64,000 nt of DNA. Source: Diabrotica undecimpunctata (taxonomy: Eukaryota; Arthropoda; Insecta; Coleoptera; Chrysomelidae). The translations under genes were made by a program, and so were the position numbers. The first letter of the stretch is position 1. Each line of letters opens with the position of its first letter. Under the pieces are notes generated by a model that saw only the letters and a program-made list of their open reading frames with translations, was not told the DNA's origin and ran no database searches. Shown one piece after another: positions 46,131-57,545 of the stretch. The stretch spans positions 79,956,263 to 80,020,262 of the forward strand of contig NC_092803.1 of the NCBI RefSeq assembly GCF_040954645.1, read 5' to 3'.

Positions 46131-47217
46131 TATAAAAATTATAAGGTTATGCTAAGTCTACAATGACTTAAAATAAAATTTAGAATATAGGAAGAAATCT
46201 TTTCAGTCTAGTTTTTATAAATTTACTTTACTATGCGAAACTAAGAAACCATACGTAATAAGACTTCTTTTCTCTACTTTTGGATATTTGTGAATTATTT
46301 CTTAACAACAATATTGTCATTCCCTTTATCTGGATTGAACTGGTAACATTTTGTAAATACTTTAATGGATTCAAAACTTTATAACAACAATCTCATAATT
46401 CTGGATTGTAAGACGCATATTGTGATGATACCTCACTTCATATCTAGTAACCATCAGTGTTTAATTTAAAAATAAAAACTAAAAAAATTTTAAACGTATC
46501 GCAAAAATCCCTCCCATCTGCCCCATCTCTGCTACACAGTAATATATTTCCATATTTACGTTAGTGTAATCATAAGCGTAACGAAAATGTTAATTTTTTG
46601 CCATATACGATGTCGAGGAATTCATGAAGGTCTCGGACTTTTGACGTAATACAGCGGAACAAATCGCAAACGATAACGTTAAAAGCTTCTTAAAAACGTT
46701 TATGGAATGCATAAAAAGTAAATTTACTGTTAAAAATCCCGATTGTAGTTCTATGCAACCTTTATAGAAGAAAACTAATAGTTAGATTTTACACATGAAA
46801 TTAAAGTGGACTTTTTTAGTTTATTTTTTCTCAATATAATAAATGGGCTAAACAATAACTACAAGAATTTTGTCTTGATTTCTATATTGATAATCAAAAA
46901 GTGTCTTTAAAAACTTTTGAGTATATAGATTTGCTGCTGGAGATTGGATTGTACACGACTAGATTAAAATATTAAAGACAGTATTCGCTGGCTATGTAAA
47001 TATACCCAAACCATTTGAAAAAGTTTAGTTGAAAAGCACATAAATACCACACAAAATAAACATTAAGTTTAACGTAATTATATTTTTTCTATCGAAAAGT
47101 TTATCATCCAAGATAAGGCAGTCATTTGTGTATAATGTAATTACCTATTCAATTTAGTAATAAAGTAATAACTCAACACACACTACACTATAAAAATGCA
47201 CAATAAGGCAAATGTAC

Positions 47218-47220
<3 letters not shown>
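46131..47220. other. No recognisable feature
   Basis: AT-rich, nothing recognised on either strand. Confidence 0.45.
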
Positions 47221-47307
<87 letters not shown>

Positions 47308-47318
47308 TATATATATAA
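47221..47318. repeat. (TA)n microsatellite
   Basis: AT dinucleotide tract with one AATATA interruption. Confidence 0.92.
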
Positions 47319-47402
47319 AGTAGTTAGGTATTATTGACTGACACGTTATGTAAAATAAAGTTTTATTTTGAGGTTGCAGTCATTAATAGGGCAGGAAAGT
47401 AA

Positions 47403-47562
47403 AACTCTTTGTTCTTTAATCAAGCTTTCGCAAAATTTATTTGCTTCTTCAGGATATGCTAAAATATGGTATCAGTAAATACAACGAAATTAGAACTAAA
47501 TTTTAGCATATCCTGAAGAAGCAAATAAATTTTGCGAAAGCTTGATTAAAGAACAAAGAGTT
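47403..47562. repeat. 63-bp perfect inverted repeat
   Basis: 47403-47465 is the exact reverse complement of 47500-47562, with a 34-base loop (47466-47499). The outer end of the right arm runs directly into a Gypsy protease fragment. The right arm contains CTGAAGA (47513-47519), a 5-bp stem GCAAA/TTTGC and GAAA (47536-47539), an order reminiscent of a hammerhead ribozyme core. By symmetry the left arm carries the same on the minus strand. Confidence 0.9.
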
Positions 47563-48350
47563 GACGACAGTAAACGAAGGCTTGGGAGTACAGATAAGAG
47601 TGGGAAACAAATTCCATATTATGAAATGTGTGGTGATTGAAGATTTAAATCATGATATGATAGCGGGAATTGATGAATTGAGGAAAAAAGATATCACCAT
47701 AAATTTTTCGGAAAATAAACTGGAAATCAGAGCAGAACCAGACAACACAGGAGAAGAAAAGCAAACAGATAGGAAAACAAAAAGAAGTACAAGAACAAGA
47801 TCTAACAGAAAAGAAAAAGAGAAGGAAGAAAAAGAAGAAGAGTTCGAAAAGAAAGCAGGAAAATAAGATGGAAACCAGAGAAAAACAGGAAATAGAAGGT
47901 ACAGAAGAATTGTTGGCAACCGACGATAAAACAGAATGGAAGCAGGAAGAAAAAGAAGGTATCATCAGAGAAATGAAAGGAATAGAAACATGGTGCTCGG
48001 AATACCAAAGGGAATTAGAGGATAAAAAGAAAACAGAAGAAAAAATGGCATTGATGGACGAGAATCCAGAATTTTGTGAAGAAGTATTATGGACAGTGAA
48101 CACATGTGAACAAAAGGTGGATGAAAGAAAAATAAATTGTGGAAAAAACATGGAGAAGGAAATAGAGAAGATTTTAGGAAACCATGGAGATTTTGTTAAT
48201 AAAGTAAATCAAGTGGTTAAAAATTATGAACTTTCTTTTAAGGGAAAATACTTGGAAAAATTTAAAACGAAAATATATCCAATCCCGTATAAAGACAGGC
48301 AATATACTGGGTATTTTAACATTCATGACATCTATCAATATCATGAATAG
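47563..48350 (+). pseudogene. Gypsy3: protease C-terminus and deleted RT start
   Basis: Two consecutive frames (to 47866, then 47868-48350) make a Ty3/Gypsy pol remnant. The first has VGNKFHIMKCVVIEDLNHDM and IAGIDELRKKDITINF, the C-terminal half of a retroviral-type protease; the catalytic DTG is cut off by the inverted repeat. A long Glu/Lys-rich spacer follows. Near the end, LEKFKTKIYPIPYKDR is the start of the RT, but it jumps at once to RQYTGYFNIHDIYQYHE. In Gypsy2 the equivalent blocks (YPIPYKYR and RQYTGFQIDGVVYQF) lie about 105 residues apart, so the RT fingers and motif A are deleted. Confidence 0.82.
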
Positions 48351-48445
48351 ATTTTAATAACATAGTGAAATAATTTGATCCTAGAAAACTTTTGTCATTT
48401 TTAAAATTTAACAAAGAGTTTTCGGCAGATCAAATGGCGGGGATT

Positions 48446-49870
48446 TGTTATGATATGTAAAATCGAGAAAAATATTGGTTTGTTTAAAAATATTTCAAAA
48501 TTCAATAACATTAAAATAATTCAGATAAGTAGGATAATATCCAACAAACATTTCGAAGAAGGAGAGTTATTAATTTCTTGAATTACCTGTACTAAACAAA
48601 ATGTAAGCTTTGCATAAATTATTTCTTTGTTATACTTGAGTGACCCGCATAATTTTAAGTGAAAACAAAAAGACAATTGAACGGGGTTTTCCAAAATACA
48701 TTAATGCAGTGATTAGAGACAAATAGAAGAGATTTTAGAAAGAGGTTTTTGTTAGTTTTTAAGAATTATAGAAAATATTATTTGTAAATAAGTTTTAGGA
48801 AATTTTATAATTATAGGTAAAATTTTGTTTGTTATCGAAATGAAAAAATGGGGGAATTGTGACGAGTTTTGATTGGCGGAGATTGAAAAAGGTGGGATAA
48901 GTATGTAGGAAAAAGTTAAGCGAGATTGAGGAGAGAGAAAAGATAAGATCAGTTGGTTTCCAAGTCTGTAAGAGGAACAGTGATTGTTCTCTGGTCGGTT
49001 CCTGAAATGTAGCAAGCAGTAGTGTTGAATGTTAGTGAGTTTTTGTGGAGTTAGTGTATCTGACAGAAGCTGAAGCAGCAAAATATTGTAAGTCATATTT
49101 CTCTACTTATATTCCAAGAGTCACTGTTCAGGCCAACGAGAGATTCAGTTTATCGTAAAGAGAAGATATTCCAAGAGTCATTTTTCACTCGGGCCAACGA
49201 GAGATTCAGTTTATCGAGAGGAGAAAGGCTATCATAAGTTGAATGATTTGTGCTTTTGAAGGAGATCATTAAGGACGATATACTTGCAACAATCTGTGTA
49301 AGATTGCTGATTACATAGGGAGCGGTTGAGAGGAGATAATACAGTCTACAAGGAACAAGGATTTGGACCACTCATCATTAGAGAGAGATATTTTTGTTTT
49401 CTGCAGTTTTTTTCTTTTATTGATAACACAATTTTTACACGTAATTTAGAAAGGATATAAATATTTTGATTAGGAGAGTTAGAATAGTTTGGGATTTTGA
49501 GATTCCAATTAATATTGTTTGTACCATAAATTTTGATTGTTCACGTACGGAGAACAAAATTTTGAGAATCCTTATATGAGGTTTGTTTATTGAAAACGTT
49601 TGAGTGTGAATTATTTCATTATTTTTATTTCAATATATAGTGTTAGATCATATGTGTTTTTTATTATTCCGGTATTCTCTGGACCTTACCTTTCACATGT
49701 AATAGCATAGATATTGAAGCACGAATTTAACCCTGAGATAAAAGAATTAAAAATTGTGATAGAGTCATAATCATATCATTTAAATAATTTTAATAAAAGA
49801 AAAAAATTAATTAGCTAATTATTGCTTGGCGCACCAAGACTTTAAATATCACAATAATATATATAATAGA
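48446..49870 (+). repeat. Possible LTR following the Gypsy3 fragment
   Basis: A purine run CAAATGGCGGGGA precedes TGTTATGATATG at 48446, which is how a 3' LTR of this type begins (Gypsy2 LTRs end or start with similar words). The right border is not certain: TTGGCGCACCAAG at 49825 looks vaguely like a primer site, but no CA end precedes it. No partner LTR lies in the window, so this stays a suggestion. Confidence 0.35.
49111..49224 (+). repeat. Tandem duplication, about 57-bp unit, two copies
   Basis: ATTCCAAGAGTCA and GGCCAACGAGAGATTCAGTT plus TATCG occur twice, at 49111-49167 and 49168-49224, with small differences between (CTGTTCA against TTTTTCACTCG). Confidence 0.85.
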
Positions 49871-51938
49871 GAATTAAAAGGTTTAAAATAACCACCTGAT
49901 TCAAATTATAGAGAGATGTGTAAAGGAAACGAGAAGGAAAAAAGCGTATTGAAAAATATTAAACTTATAGATGGGTATTCCTATTATTTTTAAGACCAGT
50001 TCCTATCTTTTAAAATAAATACTTATTCTTTAATGAAACCAGTCTCCTAACGACTACGCCTTTGGTCAGTCTAGGCTATGGAATCTTGGATTTATTGAAT
50101 ATTCAGTCGGTCGTAAAGTTCGACTGGCATTGCTACCACTTAAGGCAAATAATAAAAGTTAAAGTCCGAGCTCAAGATTTATTTTTCGAAAATTACTGAC
50201 TGGAAGAGACGAGGTTATTTTTAGGAGATGGCAATAAAAAAGGGAAAGTCAAAAGATATTAAACGAGTTTATATCAAAATCTCGACTATTGCAGAAGTGG
50301 TAATGTGATTTTTTTAAATTTTACCAAGTTAACGCTTTGTTTATATGAAAATATAAAAATAAGTTATATTTTTGTTAATTTTTTCATAACTTTTACTGAT
50401 TACTGACTATGAAGATTATTGGATAACAGAGTAAAATTGAGATATAACTCTAATTTGAAGAAATATTCTTTGCCAGTCTGTAAAATCTTGTTTATATGCT
50501 GTATCGTTATTGTCTGTCGTTGTCGATCACAATGGTGAATTCTTCACAGTTTTTTGCAATAAGAAAACATTACACTTCTTTTCGTATTATTCTCGAATGG
50601 TTTCTTAATAAAGAAATTGATGCAGATAAACCAACAAGTTTTACGTAAATTTATGATAGATTTTTTAACTCGTCCGTCATACACCGCGTAAAGCTTCTTA
50701 CGTAATATATGCAACATTTTTGTTTATATGTGCTAAATTTTAGGATAGTTTTAGTTGTGGTTTAATAATACAATATCTTGTACACATAATATACAATTTT
50801 ATAGCAGTCAAAATACCCTCGGAATTAAACCGTCGACCAACGATTTTGTAATTAATAATAATATTAAAAGATACCAATTACATAAACTAAACGTTTTTCT
50901 AATTTTCGTTAGATAAGTTTCTAATTTACACGAATTTAATAAGAATCTCTCAATATCTACATCACTGTCACAATTAATTACACTTCCTCGTAGTAGGTTT
51001 TAATTTATTATTTCTGCTATTTAATACACCCACAATCCGTACCATTGGAGACTTCCGCGTTTCGGTCGTTTTATCTATGTATTATTACCGCTTTAATTAA
51101 AATCGCTTCTTCCAAATTATCCATTTCCAAATTTTTTCCTTGTAGGTTGTTAAACGAAGATAGAAAGTATTTTATTCGCCTTATCTCTTAAGTCGACGGA
51201 TAGTTTTGGTTAAAATCTAACTAACTTAATTTCTAGTGCTTTGTTCTTACAAAATTAGTTCTTTTAAATCAGTTACCGGCAGAAGATGAGAAAGAAAAAC
51301 AAAACTTATTTTTCTAAATGAATTAGGATTTTTTTCATAGGTTTAAAGTTTTAATTTTTACTGTTTTTATCCATAAGTAAATATTCTATCCGTTTTCTAT
51401 TGTTTAAAGGATTTGCATCCGTTTTTAAAATTTCCCGATCATCTAACTTAGATCTTAAGGTTCCCGTGCACACAGAATAAGGGGCTACTTTACTAATTTA
51501 AATCGTATTTCTATTATATCCTTTTTAATAATCATCCAACCTTGCTAAAAATTTGACAGTCTTTAGAAAATGTTCCAAAAGTTTAGCTTATATAAGCATA
51601 ACATGTGTAAAATAAACTTGTGTAAGAAAAAAGCCACAAGTAAGTATATCCAGCAAACTCTAAAGACTTAAGCACATATTTATTATCATAACAGTTTCCA
51701 TAGGTATTAAAGCAAATGAGTTTATGTTGATATATTATTTCTTCACATATATTTTGGTTCCTTCAAGATTTACCCACGGAAGAGATAAACGAGGAAAATT
51801 TGCTTCGAGTTATGTCGTATGGTAGCACCTTAACGTGTATAATTATTAGTTTTTCAGTTACCTCCTCCATTCTTTAGATTGTTCCTTTTATTTTAACTTT
51901 TTATGTTAGTGTGTTTTTTCTTCTTCTTTTTGATGTGC
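49871..51938. other. Long AT-rich interval without a supported gene
   Basis: No family motif, no significant open frame, no clear repeat seen. Confidence 0.45.
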
Positions 51939-53200
51939 CTATCCGTTACGAATGTTGGCGATTATTATGGCAATCTTTATCTTATGTGCAGCAGTGCGGA
52001 AAAGCTCCACAGATGTTGTATTGAACCAGATTCTGAGGTTCTTTAACCAAGATGTTTTTCTTCTTCCTGGACCTCGTTTTCCAAATTTTTTTCCTTGCAG
52101 GAAGGAGAGTATATCTGGATTCATTTCGCATAATATGTCCGAAAAATTGTAATTTTCGAGATTTGATGGTGGTCAGTACCTCTCGGTTCTTATTTATTTT
52201 TCTGAGGAACTCCTCATTTGTAACTCGGTCAGTCCACAGAATCTTAAGCATTCTCCGATATAGTCACATCTCAAATGCTTCCAGTTTTCTGCACATATCT
52301 TCGTTCAAGGTCCACAATTCAACACAATAAAAAAGGACAGAGAAGACGTAGCATCGCAGCATTCTTACTTTTATATCAAGAGAGAGGTTGTGACGATTGA
52401 AGGTGAATCTAGCTCTACTGATGCGTGCTCTAATCTCCTGGTTGTTGGTCCATTCTTCATTTATTATGGTGCCGAGGTAGTTGTAGTGCGTCACTCTTTC
52501 TACAGGGGATTGGGTGAAGTAGAGTTGACCTTCTTTAATTCTTTTCTTGCTAATTATCATAAGATTTGTCTTCTTAGCGTTTATATTGAGTCCATATTGT
52601 TGACTGTAATACGTAATTTTGTTTATATAAACTTGTAGGTCTTCTAAGTTGGCCGCAAATACTATGGTGTCATCTGCATATCTGATTTTGTTTAGTTAGT
52701 AACCATTTAGTAGAATAGCTTTTTTAGTTTCGTGCAAAGCTTCGATAAATATTCTTTCAGAGTACAGATTGAAGATTAGAGGAGACAAAGTACAGCCTTG
52801 CCTCACTCCACGCATGATTTTCACACAGTCAATGTGTTCACCTTTAATTCTGAGATTTCCTGTCTGATTCCAGTAGAGACTTCTGATTCTTTTCATATCT
52901 TGGTTGTTAATTCCTGTTTCTTTTAGTATTTGCATCATCTTGGCGTGCTCTACTCGATTAAACGCTTTCTCGTAATCAACCAGACATGCGTATACGTCGC
53001 AGTTGACGTCTCTGCATCTCTGGAATAAGACTTGTACTAAGAACAAAGCCTCTCTAGTACCAACAGCATTTGTGAACCCGAACTGGTTGGGGGAAATTTA
53101 ATTTTCACAGAGTTTGTAGATTCTCCTATGAATTATTTTTAAGAACAATTTTAGGAGATGACTCATGAGGCTTATAATACGGTAATCTTCGCATTTTTTG
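51939..53200 (-). pseudogene. LINE reverse transcriptase fragment, palm to C-terminus
   Basis: From 53100 downward: PNQFGFTNAVGTREALF, then VYACLVDYEKAFNRVEHAKM (motif A), MRGVRQGCTLSPLIFNLYSE (motif B) and, after a stop near 52697, DTIVFAANLEDLQVYINKI (motif C region, ADD). Next come RVTHYNYLGTIINEEWTNNQ, CYVFSVLFYCVELWTLNEDM, KLEAFEM and, in a new frame at 52251, ILWTDRVTNEEFLRKINK. The end is QFFGHIMRN, SWLKNLRIWFNTTSVELFRT and IANIRNG with a stop. Three frame breaks, otherwise well preserved. It gives the best view of the RT of the family also seen at 26530-28640, 29640-30900 and 55885-56700. Confidence 0.87.
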
Positions 53201-54339
53201 CTACTGGTGTGTTTTTTATGTATACTAATTACTATTAGAAATATGGAACATGTCCGCTAGAGATTTTTGTAGTATTGAAGTTCCGTATGATTTTTATCCT
53301 AATTTTAATAAATATTGTACATATTTTTCGAGATCTAAAGATGTTAATTCAACAAACATTGTTGATCTAATGATTAAGTATGACATTTGTCGTATGTTGT
53401 GTTTTTCTTTCAGTATGTTGCGATATGGTTTTCGCATTGATAATATTGTATTCATTCCTCGATAGTTTTTGCGTACTTTTGTATTATATACATATATTAT
53501 ATTCCTTCTTAAATAATGTTATAAGTTTGTGTCCATTCCTTATGGAGTTGTTACCAGTTCATGACTTTCTGTTTTTTGTTTACGTTTATGTGTATTAATC
53601 TAAATTTATATTATTCTTTTGCTGATTCGTTCTCATAGTCTAAGTATATTTTCATTTCTTTCTACCAAGTTTTCTAATTTTAGCTTTTACCTTACTATCC
53701 TTGCCTACTCAACTTCAACAATAAATGTCATTATCCATACCGTTCCTTCTGTTTCTGATTTGTTGTTTTTATTCTCCGTTGTTATATGTTTCATGTTTCA
53801 TTAAAAAACTTTTTACCTTTGTATATTTTGCTTGGGCTGTGGTAAAACTGGGTCTTCAAAATATTTTGCAAAATTGCTCCTTCCTGTATTTGATGGAGCG
53901 CCCTTGATCTAAATGGTCGATTACCGCCGAAGGACATATATTTTGGTGTATTTTTTGCTATTGCACGTGACTCAGTCCAGTTACGAAAAATGGCTTAGTA
54001 AAAAGGGCTAAAAACGAATTTTGGGATAAACAATTTAGTGAGATTTAGATACTTTTTGATGACTCAAAGCAAAGAGCTACCTGAAAAACTATTATTACAT
54101 TAAAATACGACAGATTGAACTATTAGATTGAAAAAAATATTACAAAGATCTTGTTATTAAAAATAGGGTAAATTTTCTTTTACTGCATCTAACGTATGCA
54201 GTGGTAAAGCATATAACAATTAAATAAATAAAACAACTATTAACATGCATGCAAAATAGAAAAAAAAACATGACCCTTGAGGTTAACCTAATAAATTGCT
54301 AAAAAATTCACCACAAGTGATAGTAGAAACGCTATGTGA
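53201..54339. other. No supported gene
   Basis: Several short frames. A minus-strand reading KNYRGMNTILSMRKPYRNIL near 53460 faintly recalls the 'NYRGI' RT segment of LINEs, but the context does not support it. Confidence 0.4.
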
Positions 54340-54600
54340 GGTATTCAACGACTGAATAAACGAAAAAAGATTCCGGAAGAATGATATAACAACATCGACT
54401 TCGATATAACAACAAGCAAAAAAAAAGGAAAAAAAAAGAAAATTATAGAGGATTAACTTTAACATCATCAATTAGTAGACTGTATGGAAGAATTTTAATA
54501 GATCGGTAACAAAGAAATGGGAGATATAGAATAGCAGAATAGATTTAGAGCTGGTAGGTCTTGTACAGATAACTTATTCTATCTCAGGTAGTAGTCAACT
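54340..54600 (+). pseudogene. LINE RT finger fragment
   Basis: The plus strand reads RGLTLTSSISRLYGRILIDR and, after a stop, RAGRSCTDNLFYLR. 'NYRGL.L.S...+L+...L..R' followed by 'GFR.GRSC.D..F.LR' is the RT finger-to-palm stretch of RTE/CR1-like LINEs. The preceding 60 bases read through an A-rich KKKEKKRK slip. Only this small piece is present. Confidence 0.65.
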
Positions 54601-55884
54601 TCTGTTAGACCCATTAGTGGATACGTTTCGAGTAAGGGCCGATATGTTCCTCTGCAGTTAAATTTAATAACATCGACATTGTTTCGCCTTATTTTAACAT
54701 TTAAATTTTTTAACCTTTAAAAAGTAAATTTAACAATTCTACTATCTTGTGATGGGTTATTAAGCAAGTATTCAAGTTTCCATTGATAAATAAATAAATA
54801 ATAGATATAATATAAATATAATAATATATAATAATATAATAATAATATATAATAATAAATAATTGATGTCGGTCTGATAGCACCGAAAACGTTTGAAACG
54901 TAATCCACTTGGATTTTTTATTTTATGTTTTTTATATAAATAGAACAATGACTTTGAAAGTTTTTTTATTTCATTCTAATGTTTTTTACTTACAGTATAC
55001 CGCCAATCACTGGGAACTATCCCATTTTAAGCATAAACAAAAATGTTCTCATCACACTACAAGATGCCTATTAAGAAATGAACTAAGGTGTATTTGAGGC
55101 GTACTTTCTACAATTGTTTCTATTAATTACATAATGTTCTATCATCTACTATTATTGCTAATAAGTAGCGATCAGCCACTGTCGGGAACACATCTTAGAC
55201 GCTTGCGTTATCACATTTAAGAATATCCGCCGCTGTCGCCGAAAATACGATAAGACAAAATAATTGCAGATCACCTTGTATTTTCTACCTTTATTTCTCT
55301 ATTCCGTATATTTCCCAATTTATTTATCTTGCGTTGTTTTTGCGTTATGTTACTATTTAACATATTAACAGTCTTCTTATCCACTCAAACAAATGCACCG
55401 CTATGATGAACAATAAAAAAATTAACTTTTTGTCACAATCAAACAAGCATACGATTTATGCGTTCAAGCCAAAGCAATCAATATGCAAATCTATATTATT
55501 ACCAGACAAACGATAAAGAAATGAAGGGGATAACGAGAGCTTTCCAGGATGATAGCATCAAGTAATCAGGTAATAATGGACCAAAATGTATCATTATATG
55601 AAAAACTAATTGATCTATGATAATGTATTCACGTAGTGGAATCAATTTTCTCTGGGAGAGTGTTTAAAGTTGATGTAATAACAAAATAAATTATGTTGAG
55701 AAAAACTAACTAGTAACTGATTTGCATATTTGTTCAGTCTATTCCAATGATGTTTCAGTGTTATACGTTTCTTAAATTTTTATTAACAAGACATCTTGTT
55801 GAACTGTGTGTTCATGAATATATACATTACAGCACCATAATGAATGGTGTTGTGTTTTATACTTCACTATAGATTATAATATCT
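54601..55884. other. No supported gene; possible element tail at 54860-54910
   Basis: CGGTCTGATAGCACCGAAAA followed by CGTTTGAAACGTAATCCACT looks like a transposon tail (see 42973). The (TAA)/(ATA)-rich tract at 54780-54860 precedes it. Otherwise nothing. Confidence 0.4.
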
Positions 55885-56251
55885 CCTGCGAAGAGTTAAG
55901 TACGATAGCAATAAAGTTGGTCTGAAAATGAATAAAGCTAAGACAAAAATAATGGTGGTCGACAGATTCCACACTATTTAACTGACTAACATAATGTTGC
56001 AATAATACCAGATAGTAGACAGATTTGTATATCTCGGGTTATAACTAACGATGGTAACTGTGAAGCAGAAGTTCGGAGTAACTAAAGTTTGAAATAACAG
56101 ATCTATCTCTTAAAATATCAAGATGAGACTGGTGAATGCCCTTGTATTCTCAATATTTCTATACGGGTCAGAGACACTTCGCGGACGCGAACGCCAAAAA
56201 ATTGATGCCTTTGAGATGTGGTACTGGAGAAGAATGCTGTGCATACCTTGG
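55885..56251 (+). pseudogene. LINE RT C-terminal fragment
   Basis: Readings in order: GLKMNKAKTKIMVVDRF, IVDRFVYLGL, IKMRLVNALVFSIFLYGSET and KIDAFEMWYWRRMLCIPWT. These are the 'G.K.N..KTK.M', 'YLG', 'V.S.LLYG.E' and 'FEMW.WRRML.I.WT' blocks of insect LINEs. Frameshifts and stops lie between. It abuts, head-on, a minus-strand LINE fragment that begins at 56252. Confidence 0.78.
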
Positions 56252-56700
56252 ACTTAGCCTTCTAAGGAGCATAAACTTAGCATCTGCAATAATTTTACAT
56301 GCTGTACTTTATCGAATGCGTTTTCAAAGTCCACGGACCCTGCAAATAAATCTTTTCTTTTATTACGGCGTTTTTGTAATAGGATATTTAGCGCAAAAGG
56401 TTCCTCCCTAGTTCCCATAACATTTCTAAAGCCAAATTAGATATATTGTGAAGTCTTCTCCGCATTTGAGTTTAATTCTGTTGTGGAGTATCGTAAGAAA
56501 ATTTTAAAAGTGTGGCTCGTTAGGCTAATTAATCAATATTCTGAGCATTTTCTAGCATTGTGCTTTTTAGCTATTGTAACAAAGATGGACTTGAGCCAGT
56601 CTGCGGAAATCATTCGAATGTTATATATTGCATAGCATTTTTTATCTACGTCTTAATATTACTGTCAAATTTAAAACTTTATCATACTGTACTGACAACA
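56252..56700 (-). pseudogene. LINE RT finger/palm fragment
   Basis: Read from about 56600: IISADWLKSIFVTIAKKHNA, SLTSHTFKIFLRYSTTELNS, FGFRNVMGTREEPFALNILL and DLFAGSVDFENAFDKVQHVK, followed by LLQML. This is the RT from the fingers to motif A of the family seen at 52-53 kb. It stops just after motif A, exactly where the plus-strand fragment begins. Confidence 0.78.
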
Positions 56701-57329
56701 AACTCCATCAGTATGTGGTAAAACCGATATATTGTGGACTTATTTATTAGTCAATACTACAATAATGATGGGATGTTAATATTAAGACATAAGTAACAAA
56801 TGCTTTTATTTCTTTGGTGTTTGGTTTAAGCCTTTGGTACTTTCATTGACCTGATAATGAACTATAAATTGTAAACTACGAAATCAGTCACAGAAACATA
56901 ACATCAATAATTAAGACTTAATAAGCATAAAGCATTTGTTAGTAGAGAATTTTCTTTCCACGTCATGTAGATGAACTCACATCCGCAATAATAGTAATAC
57001 ATTCCTCTTAATTTTGTATAACTACCTGTAAAACTTTTCTCTAGTGTAACACTTTTGTTTTAACTTTTAACATATTTTTCTTTCTTTTTATTTATTTATT
57101 ATTTTAACATATTTACAACTTGAATATTTAATATCTATAATTTTCTGCTGAACCTTACAGGTGCTTAAAATATAGCAGCACTAAATTATTCAATATTTAT
57201 AGATTAGTTGCAAGAATATCGTAAACGGACAACCAGTGGCCAGTCGATGATCGACATTGCCCTGAAAATAAACCAAAACCACGTGAACTGAACAAGTTTA
57301 TCTCCCGTGCGATCATTGATATCTTCCAT
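56701..57329. other. No recognisable feature
   Basis: AT-rich, nothing recognised. Confidence 0.45.
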
Positions 57330-57545
57330 GCGGTCATCGTAGAGGTAGAGCCGTGTAAGAAGAACAGAAGTTTCTATTAATAACCACTTTAGACGACCTT
57401 GAGAGTTCAGGCTAGGTCAGTAACATGCCCTCCGCAGTCCGCAGGATACACAACGCAGCAGCAACAGCAACAGAGCCGGCTACGAGACTATCTACGCCGG
57501 CTGTGAGTGAACGGCTGGGTAGAAGGTTATTTTTGTTTATTTAGA
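57330..57545 (+). other. GC-richer island, possible 5' exon
   Basis: In contrast to its surroundings this stretch has normal to high GC and CAG-type repeats (GCAGCAGCAACAGCAACAG). An ATG at 57425 opens 37 codons (MPSAVRRIHNAAATATEPAT and onward). A consensus splice donor GTGAGT occurs in that frame at about 57500. It could be the first exon or promoter region of a host gene lying outside the window, or an unrecognised repeat. No downstream exon seen. Confidence 0.3.

Noticed and set aside
49825..49845. TTGGCGCACCAAGACTTTAA as a retroelement primer site
   Set aside because: Only the first bases resemble a primer site, no LTR end with CA precedes it, and I cannot match the rest to a tRNA.
52052..52638. 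Plus-strand frames of 66-92 codons
   Set aside because: Antisense of the LINE RT on the minus strand.
53250..53907. Cluster of 60-72 codon plus-strand frames
   Set aside because: No family resemblance; composition-driven open frames. A faint NYRG-like minus reading is too weak to call.
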